From contig JAGOAJ010000004.1 in assembly GCA_017983955.1 (NCBI GenBank), positions 1 through 64,000 of the forward strand: DNA of 64,000 bases, read 5' to 3'. This DNA comes from Burkholderiaceae bacterium. GTDB lineage: Bacteria > Pseudomonadota > Gammaproteobacteria > Burkholderiales > Burkholderiaceae_B. The first letter of the stretch is position 1, and the number at the start of each line of letters is the position of its first letter. Shown piece by piece: positions 51,766 to 62,157 of the stretch. Under the pieces are notes generated by a model. That model did not search any database and was not told the DNA's origin. It saw only the letters and a list, made by a program, of their open reading frames with translations. The position numbers and the translations under genes were made by a program.

Positions 51766-53196
51766 TTACAGCACCTTGCCTGGATTCATCAGCCCCAAAG
51801 GGTCCAGGGCCTGCTTGATATGACGCATCAAGGCCAGCTCAACCGGGTCCTTATAACGTGGCAGTAAATCACGCTTTAGCTGCCCTACGCCATGCTCGGC
51901 GCTAATCGCCCCGCCCACCGCATGCACGCTGTCATGGACTAGCTGATGTATGGCGTCTTGTTGCTCCAGCAATTGTGCCTCGGACCAGACTTGACCACGG
52001 GCCACGTTGTAATGCAGATTACCATCGCCCAAATGGCCAAAAATAATATGTTCTACGCCGGGGAAATGTTTTTGCAAGGCGGCATTAGTGGTGTTTACAA
52101 AATCGGGAATACGCGACACCGGTACCGAAATATCGTGTTTGACGCTTTTGCCGTAACGCTTCTCGGCCAAGGGTATGCTTTCGCGCAAATGCCATAAAGC
52201 CTGGCTTTGCGCCAAACTTTCGGCCACCACCGCGTCTTGGATCAAACCTTTTTCCATGATCTGCTGGGCTAATGCTTCGAAGCGTTCACGTGCATGCTGG
52301 GCGCTTTCGCTATCCGATACTTCCAGCAAGGCATACCAAGGCGAGCCTGCCGCCCCGTCTTGAAACGGCGTGCGCCGTTCGGAAAACGGCAAGCGCTGTT
52401 CGGGAAAGCACTCTATGACGCCTTCTAGACAGTTACGCGCCATTAGCTCGAAGCCCGTCAGCGAAGCGGCAAACCACGAACGTGCCGCATTCAGTACATC
52501 AACGGCATCCTGCAACGAGGACAAGGCCAATAGCGCAGTCGTTTGCGCCCTAGGCTGTGGATACAATTTAATTGCCGCTGCTGTAATGATGCCTAGAGTA
52601 CCTTCGCTGCCTATGTAAAGATTACGTAAGTCGTAGCCCGTGTTGTTTTTTCTAAGCGCCCGCAAACCGTGCCAGATATCACCCTGGGCTGTCACTACCT
52701 CCAGGCCCAACACCAAGTCCCGGGCATTGCCATAACGCAATACCTGAGTACCGCCTGCATTGGTTGCCAGATTACCGCCCAAAGTGCATGTGCCTTCGGC
52801 AGCCAAACTTAAGGGAAACAAGCGATCCGCATCGCGCGCCGCCTGCTGGACATGGTGCAAGATACAGCCTGCCTCGGCCACCATGGTGTCATTACCGGTA
52901 TCTACACTGCGTATGCTATCGAGCCTGGTCAGCGAAATCACCAACGCGCGACCGGTATCATCGGGTGTGGCCCCACCGCACAATCCGGTGTTGCCGCCTT
53001 GCGGCACCATAGGCACGCGGCGCTCAACACACCACTTGACCACTTGCGCCACCTGTTCCACAGAACCTGGCCTGACCACTGCCAACGCCCGGCCCTGATA
53101 GCGGCCACGCCAATCCGTAAGCCAGGGCTTAGCCTGATCGCCAGTCAATACATGCTGCTGGCCCAGCATTTGCTGTAATTCGAAAACCAAGGGCAT
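51766..53196 (-). CDS. FAD-binding oxidoreductase, GlcD/D-2-hydroxyacid dehydrogenase type
   Basis: Flavoprotein of 476 residues, a paralogue of the product at 29161-30567. It has WLTDWRGRYQGRALAVVRP near the N-terminus, the FAD loop GGNTGLCGGATPDD near residues 67-80, LGGNLATNAGGTQVLRYGN near 147-165, and C-terminal FGHLGDGNLHYN and SAEHGVGQLKRD. ATG 53196 is chosen because GGTGGA lies 7 bases upstream; a TTG at 53223 also opens the frame. Substrate candidates are D-2-hydroxyglutarate, D-lactate or another D-2-hydroxyacid. Confidence 0.87.
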   Translation of the reverse strand: MPLVFELQQMLGQQHVLTGDQAKPWLTDWRGRYQGRALAVVRPGSVEQVAQVVKWCVERRVPMVPQGGNTGLCGGATPDDTGRALVISLTRLDSIRSVDTGNDTMVAEAGCILHHVQQAARDADRLFPLSLAAEGTCTLGGNLATNAGGTQVLRYGNARDLVLGLEVVTAQGDIWHGLRALRKNNTGYDLRNLYIGSEGTLGIITAAAIKLYPQPRAQTTALLALSSLQDAVDVLNAARSWFAASLTGFELMARNCLEGVIECFPEQRLPFSERRTPFQDGAAGSPWYALLEVSDSESAQHARERFEALAQQIMEKGLIQDAVVAESLAQSQALWHLRESIPLAEKRYGKSVKHDISVPVSRIPDFVNTTNAALQKHFPGVEHIIFGHLGDGNLHYNVARGQVWSEAQLLEQQDAIHQLVHDSVHAVGGAISAEHGVGQLKRDLLPRYKDPVELALMRHIKQALDPLGLMNPGKVL

Positions 53197-53335
53197 AGCG
53201 TATCCACCATCTGAAAATCTCAATCTATTTTAGGCCCAGGTCCGTCTGCTGCCTTGTGCTGCAGCGCAAGCAAGCCAAAATTCTTAAATACGCGATAATT
53301 GACGGCTACAGACGGAATTTACCTGAGGATATACC

Positions 53336-54730
53336 GTGACTACTTCTGACCCCTTGCCCGCCGCCGTCTTCAAGGCCTATGACATACGTGGCGTAGTGCC
53401 GCAGCAACTTAATCCGGCCTTCGCCCATCAGTTGGGCTGGGCGCTGGCTCAGGTGGCTCATCAAGAAAACGTTAGCACGCTGGTCGTAGGCTATGACGGG
53501 CGGCACAGCAGCCCAGCGTTGTCACAGGCGCTGCAAGCAGGCATATGGTCGGGCGGCATAGACACCCTGGACCTGGGCATGGTCCCCACCCCCTTAGTGT
53601 ATTTTGCGGCGCATACCCAAGAGACTGGTTCCGGCATCGCTATCACCGGCAGCCATAACCCTCCGGAATACAACGGCTTCAAAATCATGATGGCAGGCAA
53701 AACCCTGCACGGCGCCGACATCCAGAAACTGCGTACCATAATGGCCGGCTGGCCGGACCGCTCGACCGCGGCTAAACAGGGGCAAGGCCGCCACCTGGAC
53801 ATTGTGGATAGCTACATACAACGCGTGGTTGGCGATATCAAGCTAGGGCGCCCCATGAAAATCGCCATAGACTGCGGTAACGGCGTGGGCGGCGTGCTGG
53901 CTGAACGCCTGTTTACGGCACTAGGCTGTGAAGTAGAAACCCTGTACACCACCGTAGATGGCGACTTCCCCAATCACCACCCCGACCCGGCCAACCCCGA
54001 TAACTTGCAAGACCTGATTCAACGGGTGCAAGCCACGGGCTGCGAACTGGGCCTGGCCTTCGACGGCGACGCCGACCGCCTGGGCGTAGTCACACTATCC
54101 GGCGAAATCATCTGGCCCGATCGCCAGCTAATACTGTACGCCCAAGACATACTGGAACGACAACCCGGCGCCACCATTATCTTTGACGTCAAGTGCAGCC
54201 GCCACGTTGCCCGCTCTATTAAACTGGCTGGCGGCGAACCCCTGATGTGGCAAACCGGCCACTCCATGATCAAAGCCAAACTGGCCGAAACCGGAGCCCC
54301 CTTGGCCGGCGAAATGAGCGGCCATATTTTCTTCAAAGAGCGCTGGTTCGGCTTTGATGACGGCCTGTACACTGGCGCACGCCTGCTGGAAATTCTGTCC
54401 AGGCACGACGACCCATCGGCCTTGCTGGAAGCCTTGCCCCAGGACATTTCCACACCAGAGCTGAAACTGGAAATGCAAGAGGGCCAGCCCCACGCCCTGA
54501 TCACACGACTCCAGGCCGAAGCCTCCTTCCCTAGCGCAGCCAGTCTTAACACCATAGACGGCGTAAGGGCGGAATATGCTGATGGTTTTGGTCTGGCTCG
54601 CGCTTCGAACACTACGCCTGTCGTGGTTTTACGCTTTGAGGGCAATACCCAGGAAGCCCTGGAACGCATACAGGACGAGTTCCGAGCGGCCCTGATGGCG
54701 CTGGCGCCTGGCATCACCCTGCCGTTCTGA
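53336..54730 (+). CDS. Phosphomannomutase/phosphoglucomutase
   Basis: Alpha-D-phosphohexomutase (464 residues) interconverting hexose 1- and 6-phosphates for surface polysaccharide precursors. The phosphoserine loop is ITGSHNPPEYNGFK near residues 103-116, the metal loop DGDADRLG near 242-249, and the sugar loop GEMSGHIFF near 324-332. It begins AYDIRGVVP near residue 14. GTG is the start, with GAGG 7 bases upstream. It corresponds to AlgC/ManB-type enzymes. The neighbours give no more specific clue. Confidence 0.93.
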   Translation: MTTSDPLPAAVFKAYDIRGVVPQQLNPAFAHQLGWALAQVAHQENVSTLVVGYDGRHSSPALSQALQAGIWSGGIDTLDLGMVPTPLVYFAAHTQETGSGIAITGSHNPPEYNGFKIMMAGKTLHGADIQKLRTIMAGWPDRSTAAKQGQGRHLDIVDSYIQRVVGDIKLGRPMKIAIDCGNGVGGVLAERLFTALGCEVETLYTTVDGDFPNHHPDPANPDNLQDLIQRVQATGCELGLAFDGDADRLGVVTLSGEIIWPDRQLILYAQDILERQPGATIIFDVKCSRHVARSIKLAGGEPLMWQTGHSMIKAKLAETGAPLAGEMSGHIFFKERWFGFDDGLYTGARLLEILSRHDDPSALLEALPQDISTPELKLEMQEGQPHALITRLQAEASFPSAASLNTIDGVRAEYADGFGLARASNTTPVVVLRFEGNTQEALERIQDEFRAALMALAPGITLPF

Positions 54731-54760
54731 TCACCACACACTACGCGATACATTGCCCCT

Positions 54761-55285
54761 ATGGAAGCTTGGCTAGAATCATCGATACAGTGGTTGTTGC
54801 TTACACTAGCCCTTCCCGAAATAGGGTTGAGCGCGATTTTTATCGTCAGTCTGGTGTCGGCGACCTTATTGCCACTGGGCTCAGAGCCAGCGGTGTTCGG
54901 ATTTGTAAAGATTGCACCGCATATGTTCTGGCCGGCCGTGCTGGTGGCAACACTGGGTAATACCTTGGGCGGCATCATCAGCTATGGCATGGGCGCTGGT
55001 GCTGAAAAAGCCTATATACGCTGGCAGGAAAAGCATCCGCATAGCCACAAAGGCAAGGCTGGCGGGCGCTGGCACGACTATGTCAGCTACTGGCTGCATA
55101 GGCTGGGGCCGATGGCGCTGTTTTTTTCCTGGTTGCCGGTGGTAGGCGATCCACTGTGTGCTGTAGCGGGATGGCTCAGGCTCTCGTTCTGGCCATCTGT
55201 GATGTATATGGCCATAGGGAAATTGCTACGCTATATGTTGATGACTGCTGCTTTGCTGTGGTTTTTCCCGAACGCCACTGGTTAA
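54761..55285 (+). CDS. YqaA/VTT-domain membrane protein
   Basis: Integral membrane protein of 174 residues in the DedA-related YqaA group. Landmarks are FIVSLVSATLLPLGSEPAVFG near residues 27-47 (given in part), ATLGNTLGGIISYGMGAGAEK near 63-83, and FFSWLPVVGDPLCAVAGWLR near 120-139, the reentrant-loop region. DedA-related proteins take part in lipid-carrier or lipid transport; the function of this subgroup is not established. It lies 30 bases after the phosphomutase gene and may be co-transcribed. Confidence 0.85.
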   Translation: MEAWLESSIQWLLLTLALPEIGLSAIFIVSLVSATLLPLGSEPAVFGFVKIAPHMFWPAVLVATLGNTLGGIISYGMGAGAEKAYIRWQEKHPHSHKGKAGGRWHDYVSYWLHRLGPMALFFSWLPVVGDPLCAVAGWLRLSFWPSVMYMAIGKLLRYMLMTAALLWFFPNATG

Positions 55286-55343
55286 CACCGTGGCATAGCG
55301 GCCAGATTTTTCAGCTCAATTTCCTCCATTTTCTCTATCAGTC

Positions 55344-55376
55344 CGGGGGTCGATTAAACTATGCGATTACCCCCCG
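55344..55376 (+). other. Hairpin in the leader of the large flavo-iron-sulfur gene
   Basis: A G-run and C-run inverted repeat (cgggggt with a-cccccc-g), with an inner cgat and ttaa loop region, lies 16 bases before the ATG at 55392. It could limit ribosome access or be the end of the preceding transcript. No T tract follows. Confidence 0.3.
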
Positions 55377-55391
55377 TATTTTGCACACGCC

Positions 55392-58300
55392 ATGAACGCC
55401 CCTGTCGATAGCTATTTGCTGACCAAACCCGCACCGGACTATGCGCCGCGACTGCGTGAAATCCCCTATAACTACACGTCGTTTTCCGACCGCGAGATCG
55501 TCTTGCGCCTGTTGGGCGAGGTCGCCTGGGAAAAACTATCCGAACTGCGCACCGAGCGCAACACGGGTCGTTCTGCGCGCATGCTCCTGGAAGTACTGGG
55601 TGACATGTGGGTGGTTAAACGCAACCCCTATCTGCAAGACGACTTGCTGGACAACCCAAAGCGTCAACAGCAGTTGGTGCAGGCGTTGAACCATAGGTTG
55701 GCCGGCGTGGACGAGCGCCGCGACACCAGCGCGATTGCCCGCGACAGCAAAGTCGCCCGCCTGCTGGAAGCCGCCCGTCAAGCGGTCAGCACGTTCGAGA
55801 ACGAATTCGTGGTGACCCGCGAACTGCGCAAGCAGGTCGTACGCCGCCTGTCGCGAATTACCCGCAAGGACAACATCAAATTCGATGGCCTGTCACGGGT
55901 ATCCCACGTTACCGACGCCACCGACTGGCGGGTAGAGTACCCATTTGTGGTGCTAACGCCCGATAGCGAAGACGAAATGGCAGCGCTGGTGCGTGCCTGT
56001 ATTGAATTGGATATGACCATAATTCCGCGTGGCGGCGGTACCGGCTATACCGGCGGCGCGATACCGCTGACCTGGCGCTCTGTGGTCATCAACACCGAAA
56101 AACTGGACGCTCTGGGCCCAGTGGAAGCCATCGCCCTGCCAGGCGTTGCTGAGCCGGTCAGCACCGTGCTGTGCGGCGCAGGTGTCGTCACGCGACGCGT
56201 AGCGGATGCTGCGGATGCCGCTGGCTTTGTATTTGCAGTTGATCCGACCTCGGCCGATGCGTCCTGTGTGGGCGGTAACGTCTCGATGAACGCGGGCGGC
56301 AAAAAAGCCGTGCTATGGGGCACTGCCCTGGATAACCTGGCCTGGTGGCGCATGGTGGACCCAGACGGCAACTGGCTGGAAGTCACCCGTCTGGATCACA
56401 ATCTGGGCAAGATACACGACGCGCCTTTGGCACGCTTCGAGCTGCGCTGGTTTGATGGCGCAGCCCTGCCCGGCGTGTCCTTGCTGCGCAGCGAAATTCT
56501 TGAAATTGATGGTACGCGCTTTCGCAAAGCCGGCCTGGGTAAAGACGTCACAGATAAATTTCTATCGGGCTTACCCGGTGTGCAAAAAGAAGGCTGTGAC
56601 GGACTGATTACCTCGGCGCGCTGGATATTGCACCGCATGCCTGAACATACACGCACTGTCTGTATGGAGTTCTTCGGCCAGGCACGTGATGCCGTGCCAT
56701 CCATCGTCGAAGTCAAAGACTATCTGGATGGTCCTGGCAAAGCCATGGGTGCCTTGCTGGCCGGGCTGGAACACCTGGACGAACGCTATCTGCGCGCCGT
56801 GGGCTACTCCACCAAAAGTAAACGTGGCAGCCTGCCAAAAATGGTGCTTATCGGCGATATCGTGGGTGACGACGCGGACGCGGTCGCCCAAGCAGCCAGC
56901 GAGGTCGTGCGTATCGCCAACTCGCGTCACGGCGAAGGCTTTGTCGCTGTTAGCGCCGAAGCCCGCAAGCGCTTCTGGCTGGACCGAGCCCGTACTGCTG
57001 CGATTGCGCGCCACACCAATGCCTTCAAAATTAACGAAGACGTGGTGATCCCCCTGAATCGCATGGGCGAATACACGGACGCCATAGAACGCATCAATAT
57101 TGAACTGTCTACCCGCAACAAACTGCGCTTGCTGGATGCGCTGGACGATTTCTTACAAGGCGACCTGCCCATAGGTAAGACCGACGGTCACGAGGACGCC
57201 GAGCATACGCGCGAAGAAGTGCTGGCCGAACGCAAGCAAGACGCCATTGCTACTCTGCAAACGGTGCGTCAACGCTGGACCTGGCTATTGAACAACCTGG
57301 ATCAGCCGCTGTCCGACGGCCTGAACGATCTGGATCGTATCGGCGTTGCCGCCTTGCAAGAAGACCTGGCCCAGCGCCTGTCCACGCAAACCGACACCCG
57401 CATACTGGACCTGATGCAGGACCACACCTTGCGCATATCCTGGAAAACCGAAGTGCGCGCCCTGATGGAACGCCATTTTGCCGGTGCCGATTGCGCCGCG
57501 GTATTGGCCGAAATTCAGGCCATACACGATCGGGTTCTAAAGGGCAGGGTCTTCGTTGCGCTGCACATGCATGCGGGCGACGGCAACGTGCACACCAATA
57601 TCCCAGTCAACTCCGACAACTACGACATGCTGCGCGAGGCCAACGAAACCGTTGCCCGCATAATGCAGATTGCGCGCGGACTGGACGGTGTGATTTCGGG
57701 TGAACACGGCATAGGCCTGACCAAATACGAATACCTGACCGAAGAGGAACTAGCACCCTTCCAGGACTACAAGCGTCGCGTTGACCCCAACAATCGCTTC
57801 AATGCCGGCAAACTGATGCCAGAAGCCGATTTACGCCATGCCTGGACACCCAGTTTCAATCTGCTGGGCTATGAGTCCCTGATTATGCAGCGCAGCGAGA
57901 TAGGCGCGATTTCCAACGCCATCAAAGACTGCCTGCGTTGCGGTAAGTGCAAACCGGTGTGTGCTACCCACGTACCGCGTGCCAACCTGCTGTACTCACC
58001 ACGCAACAAGATCCTGGCGACCTCGCTGCTGATCGAAGCCTTCCTGTACGAAGAGCAAACACGACGTGGCATCAGCCTTAAGCACTGGGAAGAATTCGAA
58101 GACGTGGCCGACCACTGTACGGTATGCCACAAATGCTATAACCCCTGCCCGGTAGATATCGACTTTGGTGATGTTTCCATGGAAATGCGCGCCTTGCTGC
58201 GCAACATGGGCAAAAAGTCCTTCAACCCCGGCACCACGGCGGCCATGTTCTTCCTTAACGCCAAAGATCCACGGGTTATCAATACCACGCGCAAAGCCAT

Positions 58301-59330
58301 GATAGGCGTGGGTTACAAGGCCCAGCGCCTAGCCCATGACATCCTGGCGGCTCCTGCCGCCAAGCAAGTGGCGGCCCCCATGTCCACGGTAGGCAAAGCG
58401 CCTATACGCGAACAGGTCATACACTTCATCAACAAGAAAATGCCCGGCGGCCTGCCCAAGCAAGCCGCCCGCAAGTTGCTGGACATTGAAGACGCGGACT
58501 ATGTACCCATTATCCGCAATCCAGTGACCACCAACACCCACACGGAAGCAGTGTTTTACTTCCCTGGATGTGGCTCAGAGCGCCTGTTTTCCCAAGTGGG
58601 CCTGGCCACCCAAGCCATGCTGTGGCATGCCGGTGTACAAACCGTGTTGCCCCCGGGCTATCTGTGCTGTGGCTACCCCCAGCGTGCCAACGGCATGCAA
58701 GACAAGGCCGACAAAATCATCACGGATAACCGCGTGCTGTTCCATCGCATGGCGACTACGCTCAACTATCTGGACATTAAAACGGTAGTGGTCAGTTGCG
58801 GTACCTGCTATGACCAGTTGGCCGGCTACGAGTTTGAAAAAATCTTCCCTGGCTGCCGTCTGATAGACATACACGAATATCTGTTGGAAAAAGGCATAAA
58901 GCTTGAAGGTGCGCAAGGCGTGCGTTATATGTATCACGACCCCTGCCATACGCCCATGAAACTTCAGGAGCCCATGAAGACCGTCAAGGCATTGGTGGGC
59001 GATACGACCATAAAAACCGACCGTTGCTGCGGCGAATCTGGCACGCTGGCCGTATCGCGTCCAGACATTTCTACCCAGGTGCGTTTCCGCAAACAGGAAG
59101 AGCTGGTCAAGAACACTACCGAAATTCGCGCCGATGGCTTTACAGGCGAGGTCAAGATGCTGACATCCTGCCCATCCTGCCTGCAAGGCATGGCACGCTA
59201 TTCAGGGGACACCGGTATGGAGGCTGACTACATCGTGGTCGAGATGGCACGCCATATATTGGGCGCCGACTGGATGGAGAACTACGTACGGGTAGCGAAT
59301 GCGGGCGGGATAGAGCGCGTGTTGGTTTAA
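55392..59330 (+). CDS. Large FAD/4Fe-4S oxidoreductase (DUF3683, FAD-oxidase, CCG domains)
   Basis: A 1312-residue cytoplasmic or membrane-associated dehydrogenase of 2-hydroxyacid type. Order of parts: DUF3683 (about 1-170); FAD-binding domain with [16 protein letters not shown] near 212; FAD-oxidase C domain up to about 810, with [13 protein letters not shown] and [12 protein letters not shown]; two [4Fe-4S] sites starting at CLRCGKC near 847 and CTVCHKC near 909; and two CCG domains (FPGCGSER near 1057, DPCHTPMK near 1183, CCGESG near 1213) as in GlpC/HdrB/GlcF. It is a fusion of GlcD- and GlcF-like functions and probably feeds quinone. The substrate is unknown; D-lactate or D-2-hydroxyglutarate are plausible. 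Confidence 0.9.
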   Translation: MNAPVDSYLLTKPAPDYAPRLREIPYNYTSFSDREIVLRLLGEVAWEKLSELRTERNTGRSARMLLEVLGDMWVVKRNPYLQDDLLDNPKRQQQLVQALNHRLAGVDERRDTSAIARDSKVARLLEAARQAVSTFENEFVVTRELRKQVVRRLSRITRKDNIKFDGLSRVSHVTDATDWRVEYPFVVLTPDSEDEMAALVRACIELDMTIIPRGGGTGYTGGAIPLTWRSVVINTEKLDALGPVEAIALPGVAEPVSTVLCGAGVVTRRVADAADAAGFVFAVDPTSADASCVGGNVSMNAGGKKAVLWGTALDNLAWWRMVDPDGNWLEVTRLDHNLGKIHDAPLARFELRWFDGAALPGVSLLRSEILEIDGTRFRKAGLGKDVTDKFLSGLPGVQKEGCDGLITSARWILHRMPEHTRTVCMEFFGQARDAVPSIVEVKDYLDGPGKAMGALLAGLEHLDERYLRAVGYSTKSKRGSLPKMVLIGDIVGDDADAVAQAASEVVRIANSRHGEGFVAVSAEARKRFWLDRARTAAIARHTNAFKINEDVVIPLNRMGEYTDAIERINIELSTRNKLRLLDALDDFLQGDLPIGKTDGHEDAEHTREEVLAERKQDAIATLQTVRQRWTWLLNNLDQPLSDGLNDLDRIGVAALQEDLAQRLSTQTDTRILDLMQDHTLRISWKTEVRALMERHFAGADCAAVLAEIQAIHDRVLKGRVFVALHMHAGDGNVHTNIPVNSDNYDMLREANETVARIMQIARGLDGVISGEHGIGLTKYEYLTEEELAPFQDYKRRVDPNNRFNAGKLMPEADLRHAWTPSFNLLGYESLIMQRSEIGAISNAIKDCLRCGKCKPVCATHVPRANLLYSPRNKILATSLLIEAFLYEEQTRRGISLKHWEEFEDVADHCTVCHKCYNPCPVDIDFGDVSMEMRALLRNMGKKSFNPGTTAAMFFLNAKDPRVINTTRKAMIGVGYKAQRLAHDILAAPAAKQVAAPMSTVGKAPIREQVIHFINKKMPGGLPKQAARKLLDIEDADYVPIIRNPVTTNTHTEAVFYFPGCGSERLFSQVGLATQAMLWHAGVQTVLPPGYLCCGYPQRANGMQDKADKIITDNRVLFHRMATTLNYLDIKTVVVSCGTCYDQLAGYEFEKIFPGCRLIDIHEYLLEKGIKLEGAQGVRYMYHDPCHTPMKLQEPMKTVKALVGDTTIKTDRCCGESGTLAVSRPDISTQVRFRKQEELVKNTTEIRADGFTGEVKMLTSCPSCLQGMARYSGDTGMEADYIVVEMARHILGADWMENYVRVANAGGIERVLV

Positions 59331-59800
59331 CGTTGTTGGTTCTTTAAGCAGCAGCGCTCTTACGTGGCGGGCACCTTACGCGGTCGCCCGCTACGGGCTG
59401 ATCGAGAGCTCAGAACAGGTCTTGTAGGTACGTCCGCCCGCTGTGCCGGGCACCTTGCTCTGTGATCCCGCTTCGCGGAAAATCACTCCCGCAATGTCCC
59501 GCCACTACGGGCTAGCCGCGGAATCAGAATGGGTTGCTAACACCCGTTGAATTAGCGGTGAGCATGGCTAGTGAGATCTTTCCGCAGCCCACCAGGCAGG
59601 CAAACGTTGGGTTCACGGCAGGGCCCTTTGCGAAGCGGGGGCCCAGAGTGAAGCCCGACGGTTGACGGCCGATGCTACTGAAGAAACAAAAAACCACGCA
59701 GCGGTTGGTGGTCAATACCACTTAAGCAAGCAGACCAGACCACACCACGCTTATGCAACAACGCCAGTAACACCGGCACCAAATAATCCAGAGTATGGAG
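59331..59800. other. Gene-poor interval of 470 bases with imperfect repeats
   Basis: No well-supported gene. A hairpin at 59367-59391 (gcgggcacc with ggtcgcccgc) is followed by a similar GGGCACCTT word near 59440 and two copies of CTACGGGCT (near 59391 and 59503). A minus-strand frame (59524-59721, 65 codons) begins MVLTTNRCVVFCFF and contains GRQPSGFTLGPRFAKG; it has no ribosome binding site I trust and no recognised family. The region could be a degenerate repeat or remnant. Confidence 0.5.
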
Positions 59801-60352
59801 CTATGGCGCGGTCTCGTTAAAACTACACACCGTATAGACAGGCAGACCAGTGGCCTCTATCGCCGTGGAACCACCTAAATCAGGCAGGTCGATAATGGCG
59901 GCGGCTTCGATAACATTTGCACCCAAACGTTGTAGCAGCTTGGTCGCAGCCAGCAATGTTCCGCCCGTGGCAATCAAGTCGTCTATCAGCAATACCCGCT
60001 GGCCTGGCCGCACCGCATCGGTGTGCATCTCGACCGTGGCGTTACCGTATTCCAGGGAATATTCTTCGGCCACAGTACGAAACGGCAGTTTGCCCTTTTT
60101 ACGCACCGGTACGAAGCCCAAATTCAATTCATAAGCCAGCACCGAACCCAGAATGAAGCCTCGCGCGTCAACGCCAGCCACCAGATCCAGACGTTGCCGC
60201 ATATAGCGGTATACAAACAGGTCAACCAGCACCCGAAATGCCTGGGGATCTTGCAGTACGGGCGTGATGTCCCGGAAAGTAACGCCAGGTTTGGGCCAGT
60301 CGGGAACGCTACGTATAGTGTTGCGAACGTAGGCAGTAGGATCAATATTCAT
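59801..60352 (-). CDS. apt: Adenine phosphoribosyltransferase
   Basis: Purine salvage, making AMP from adenine and PRPP. The PRPP loop [14 protein letters not shown] is near residues 120-133 and [17 protein letters not shown] near 60-76 carries the adenine-side residues. It opens with the typical [19 protein letters not shown] near residues 13-31. Length 183 is usual. It lies alone, 128 bases past the cydC stop on the same strand. Confidence 0.95.
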   Translation of the reverse strand: MNIDPTAYVRNTIRSVPDWPKPGVTFRDITPVLQDPQAFRVLVDLFVYRYMRQRLDLVAGVDARGFILGSVLAYELNLGFVPVRKKGKLPFRTVAEEYSLEYGNATVEMHTDAVRPGQRVLLIDDLIATGGTLLAATKLLQRLGANVIEAAAIIDLPDLGGSTAIEATGLPVYTVCSFNETAP

Positions 60353-60480
60353 TCAGGTCGCCAAGGAACGGGTAAAACGATGGACTAGGCCGGCACCGTC
60401 CGTTAAAACGGCAGTGCCTTGCTGACAGTTTACCAAGCAAACACCAGTGACAGGCTGATACCGCATAAACGGCAGGCCGC

Positions 60481-62157
60481 CTAAGCAACTGTATCGCTAA
60501 CCACGCCGTCAGCCACCTTAAGCACCCGGTCTACTGTTCCTGCGGGCAAGACAGCATGCGTGGCAATAATCACCGTACGGCCAGCCGCCACGCGCCCCAA
60601 GTCATTAAAAAACGCAGTTTGCGCCTGGGTATCCAGGCCTGCCGTGGGTTCATCCAGCATCCACACCGTGGCAGGGGTCAGCAGAGCCCGAGCCAAACAT
60701 AAGCGCCTGACCTGCCCCACCGATAGGCTGCGGCCTGCCTCACCCACCCAGGTGTCCAGGCCCTGATCCAAGGATTGCACAAAGTCATATATCCCAGCCT
60801 GGGCCAGTACCTGCCAAAGCTCGGCATCCAGTGCCTGGGGATTGCCCATCAGCAGATTGTCGCGCACCGTCCCTAGAAATACCGGCGAATGCTGCGATAG
60901 CAAGGTAAACCGTTGGTGCAGGCTAGCCGACCGCATATGCATCAAAGGTAATCCTGCATACAACACCTGACCCGCACTTGGGTCCACCATGCGCATCATG
61001 AGTGCCAGCAAGGTGGATTTGCCCGCGCCGCTAGCACCCGTAATAGCTAGCCTCTGGCCCTGAGGGATAGATAAATTAACGTCTTTTAACACCTGGGTTC
61101 CATGCCCATCCGTCGACCAGGAAAAATCCACAGCCTGTAATACGATGTCGCCATGGGCTGGCACCTCCAGTGGGTCTTGAATGTCTGTCATCGCAGGCTT
61201 AGTCGCCATGATTTCACGCAAACGCTTGGCTGCTGCCATCGTCAACCCCAAGCGTGTCGCACCCCGCATCAAGGGTCCCAGCACCTCGAACAAACCTATA
61301 CCACCCAGCAACAATCCAGCCCAGACGGGTCCAGACAATTGACCTTGTTGATGCGCCAGCAAGCCCATGCCTAACAAAACCAGCACACACGCGCTGACCA
61401 TAAGTTGCTGCATGAACTGCCCCGCCGCCCCCACCCCGGCCAAGCGATCGCGGCTTGCCGACAAACCCCGCGCCGCACTATCAAAGCGGCTAGCCAACTG
61501 AGGCTGTACCGCATAGGCCGTGATATCAACATGTGCGGCAACCATGTCGTGTACCAGCACCCGTGTCTGAGCCGCCGCCAATTGAGCATGCCCGCCAGGC
61601 CGCTTGGCCCGCCATGTCAGCAGAAATGGAACTACGCCTATAGCCACCAGCAAGACGGCAAATACAGCCCATCCCATCATGGGCACATAAACACCCACCA
61701 ATAGACTAAATAACAGACCACCGGCCAAGGCAGTCAGCAAGGGCGCAAGTACCAGCAAAAAAAAGGTATCTAAGGCATCAATGTCGCCCGCCAACCGCGC
61801 CACCAGATCGCCTTCTTGGTAGGCAGCCAATTGCACAGGGCTTAGCGACACCATGCGCGCAAACACCGTCGTACGCATATCGGCCAATAAGCGTAGCGTG
61901 GCGGCATGCCCGGCAACCCGTTCACCCCAGCGCGCGCCTATGCGCCAGAAGGCCAGTCCGCGTATCAAGGCAGATGGTGCAAACAGATTAAAGACCGCGC
62001 CAGCACCCGCCAGATAAGCACCGGTTAGGAACCAGCCCGCCACCGTCAACAGCCCCACCCCCGCCAGCACCGTCACCAAGGCCAGCGCCAATGCCGCGAT
62101 CAATAGCTTGCGGTGGGCACGCAGCCAGGGCCACATCAACCGCCATAGCATCATCAC
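60481..62157 (-). CDS. cydC: Thiol reductant ABC exporter subunit CydC
   Basis: Half of the heterodimeric exporter CydDC that moves cysteine/glutathione to the periplasm and is needed for cytochrome bd assembly. Six membrane helices occupy about residues 1-310. The ATPase has Walker A GASGAGKSTL near 376-385 and Walker B VWMLDEPTAGLD near 500-511. The signature reads LSVGQVRRL rather than LSGGQ. Length 558 is usual. Its start overlaps the end of cydD by 4 bases. Confidence 0.93.
   Translation of the reverse strand: MMMLWRLMWPWLRAHRKLLIAALALALVTVLAGVGLLTVAGWFLTGAYLAGAGAVFNLFAPSALIRGLAFWRIGARWGERVAGHAATLRLLADMRTTVFARMVSLSPVQLAAYQEGDLVARLAGDIDALDTFFLLVLAPLLTALAGGLLFSLLVGVYVPMMGWAVFAVLLVAIGVVPFLLTWRAKRPGGHAQLAAAQTRVLVHDMVAAHVDITAYAVQPQLASRFDSAARGLSASRDRLAGVGAAGQFMQQLMVSACVLVLLGMGLLAHQQGQLSGPVWAGLLLGGIGLFEVLGPLMRGATRLGLTMAAAKRLREIMATKPAMTDIQDPLEVPAHGDIVLQAVDFSWSTDGHGTQVLKDVNLSIPQGQRLAITGASGAGKSTLLALMMRMVDPSAGQVLYAGLPLMHMRSASLHQRFTLLSQHSPVFLGTVRDNLLMGNPQALDAELWQVLAQAGIYDFVQSLDQGLDTWVGEAGRSLSVGQVRRLCLARALLTPATVWMLDEPTAGLDTQAQTAFFNDLGRVAAGRTVIIATHAVLPAGTVDRVLKVADGVVSDTVA

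Noticed and set aside
54019-54978. 319-codon open frame antisense to the phosphomutase gene
   Set aside because: It mirrors a well-supported enzyme gene, has no recognisable domain and a Ser/Arg/Pro-rich composition typical of antisense shadows.
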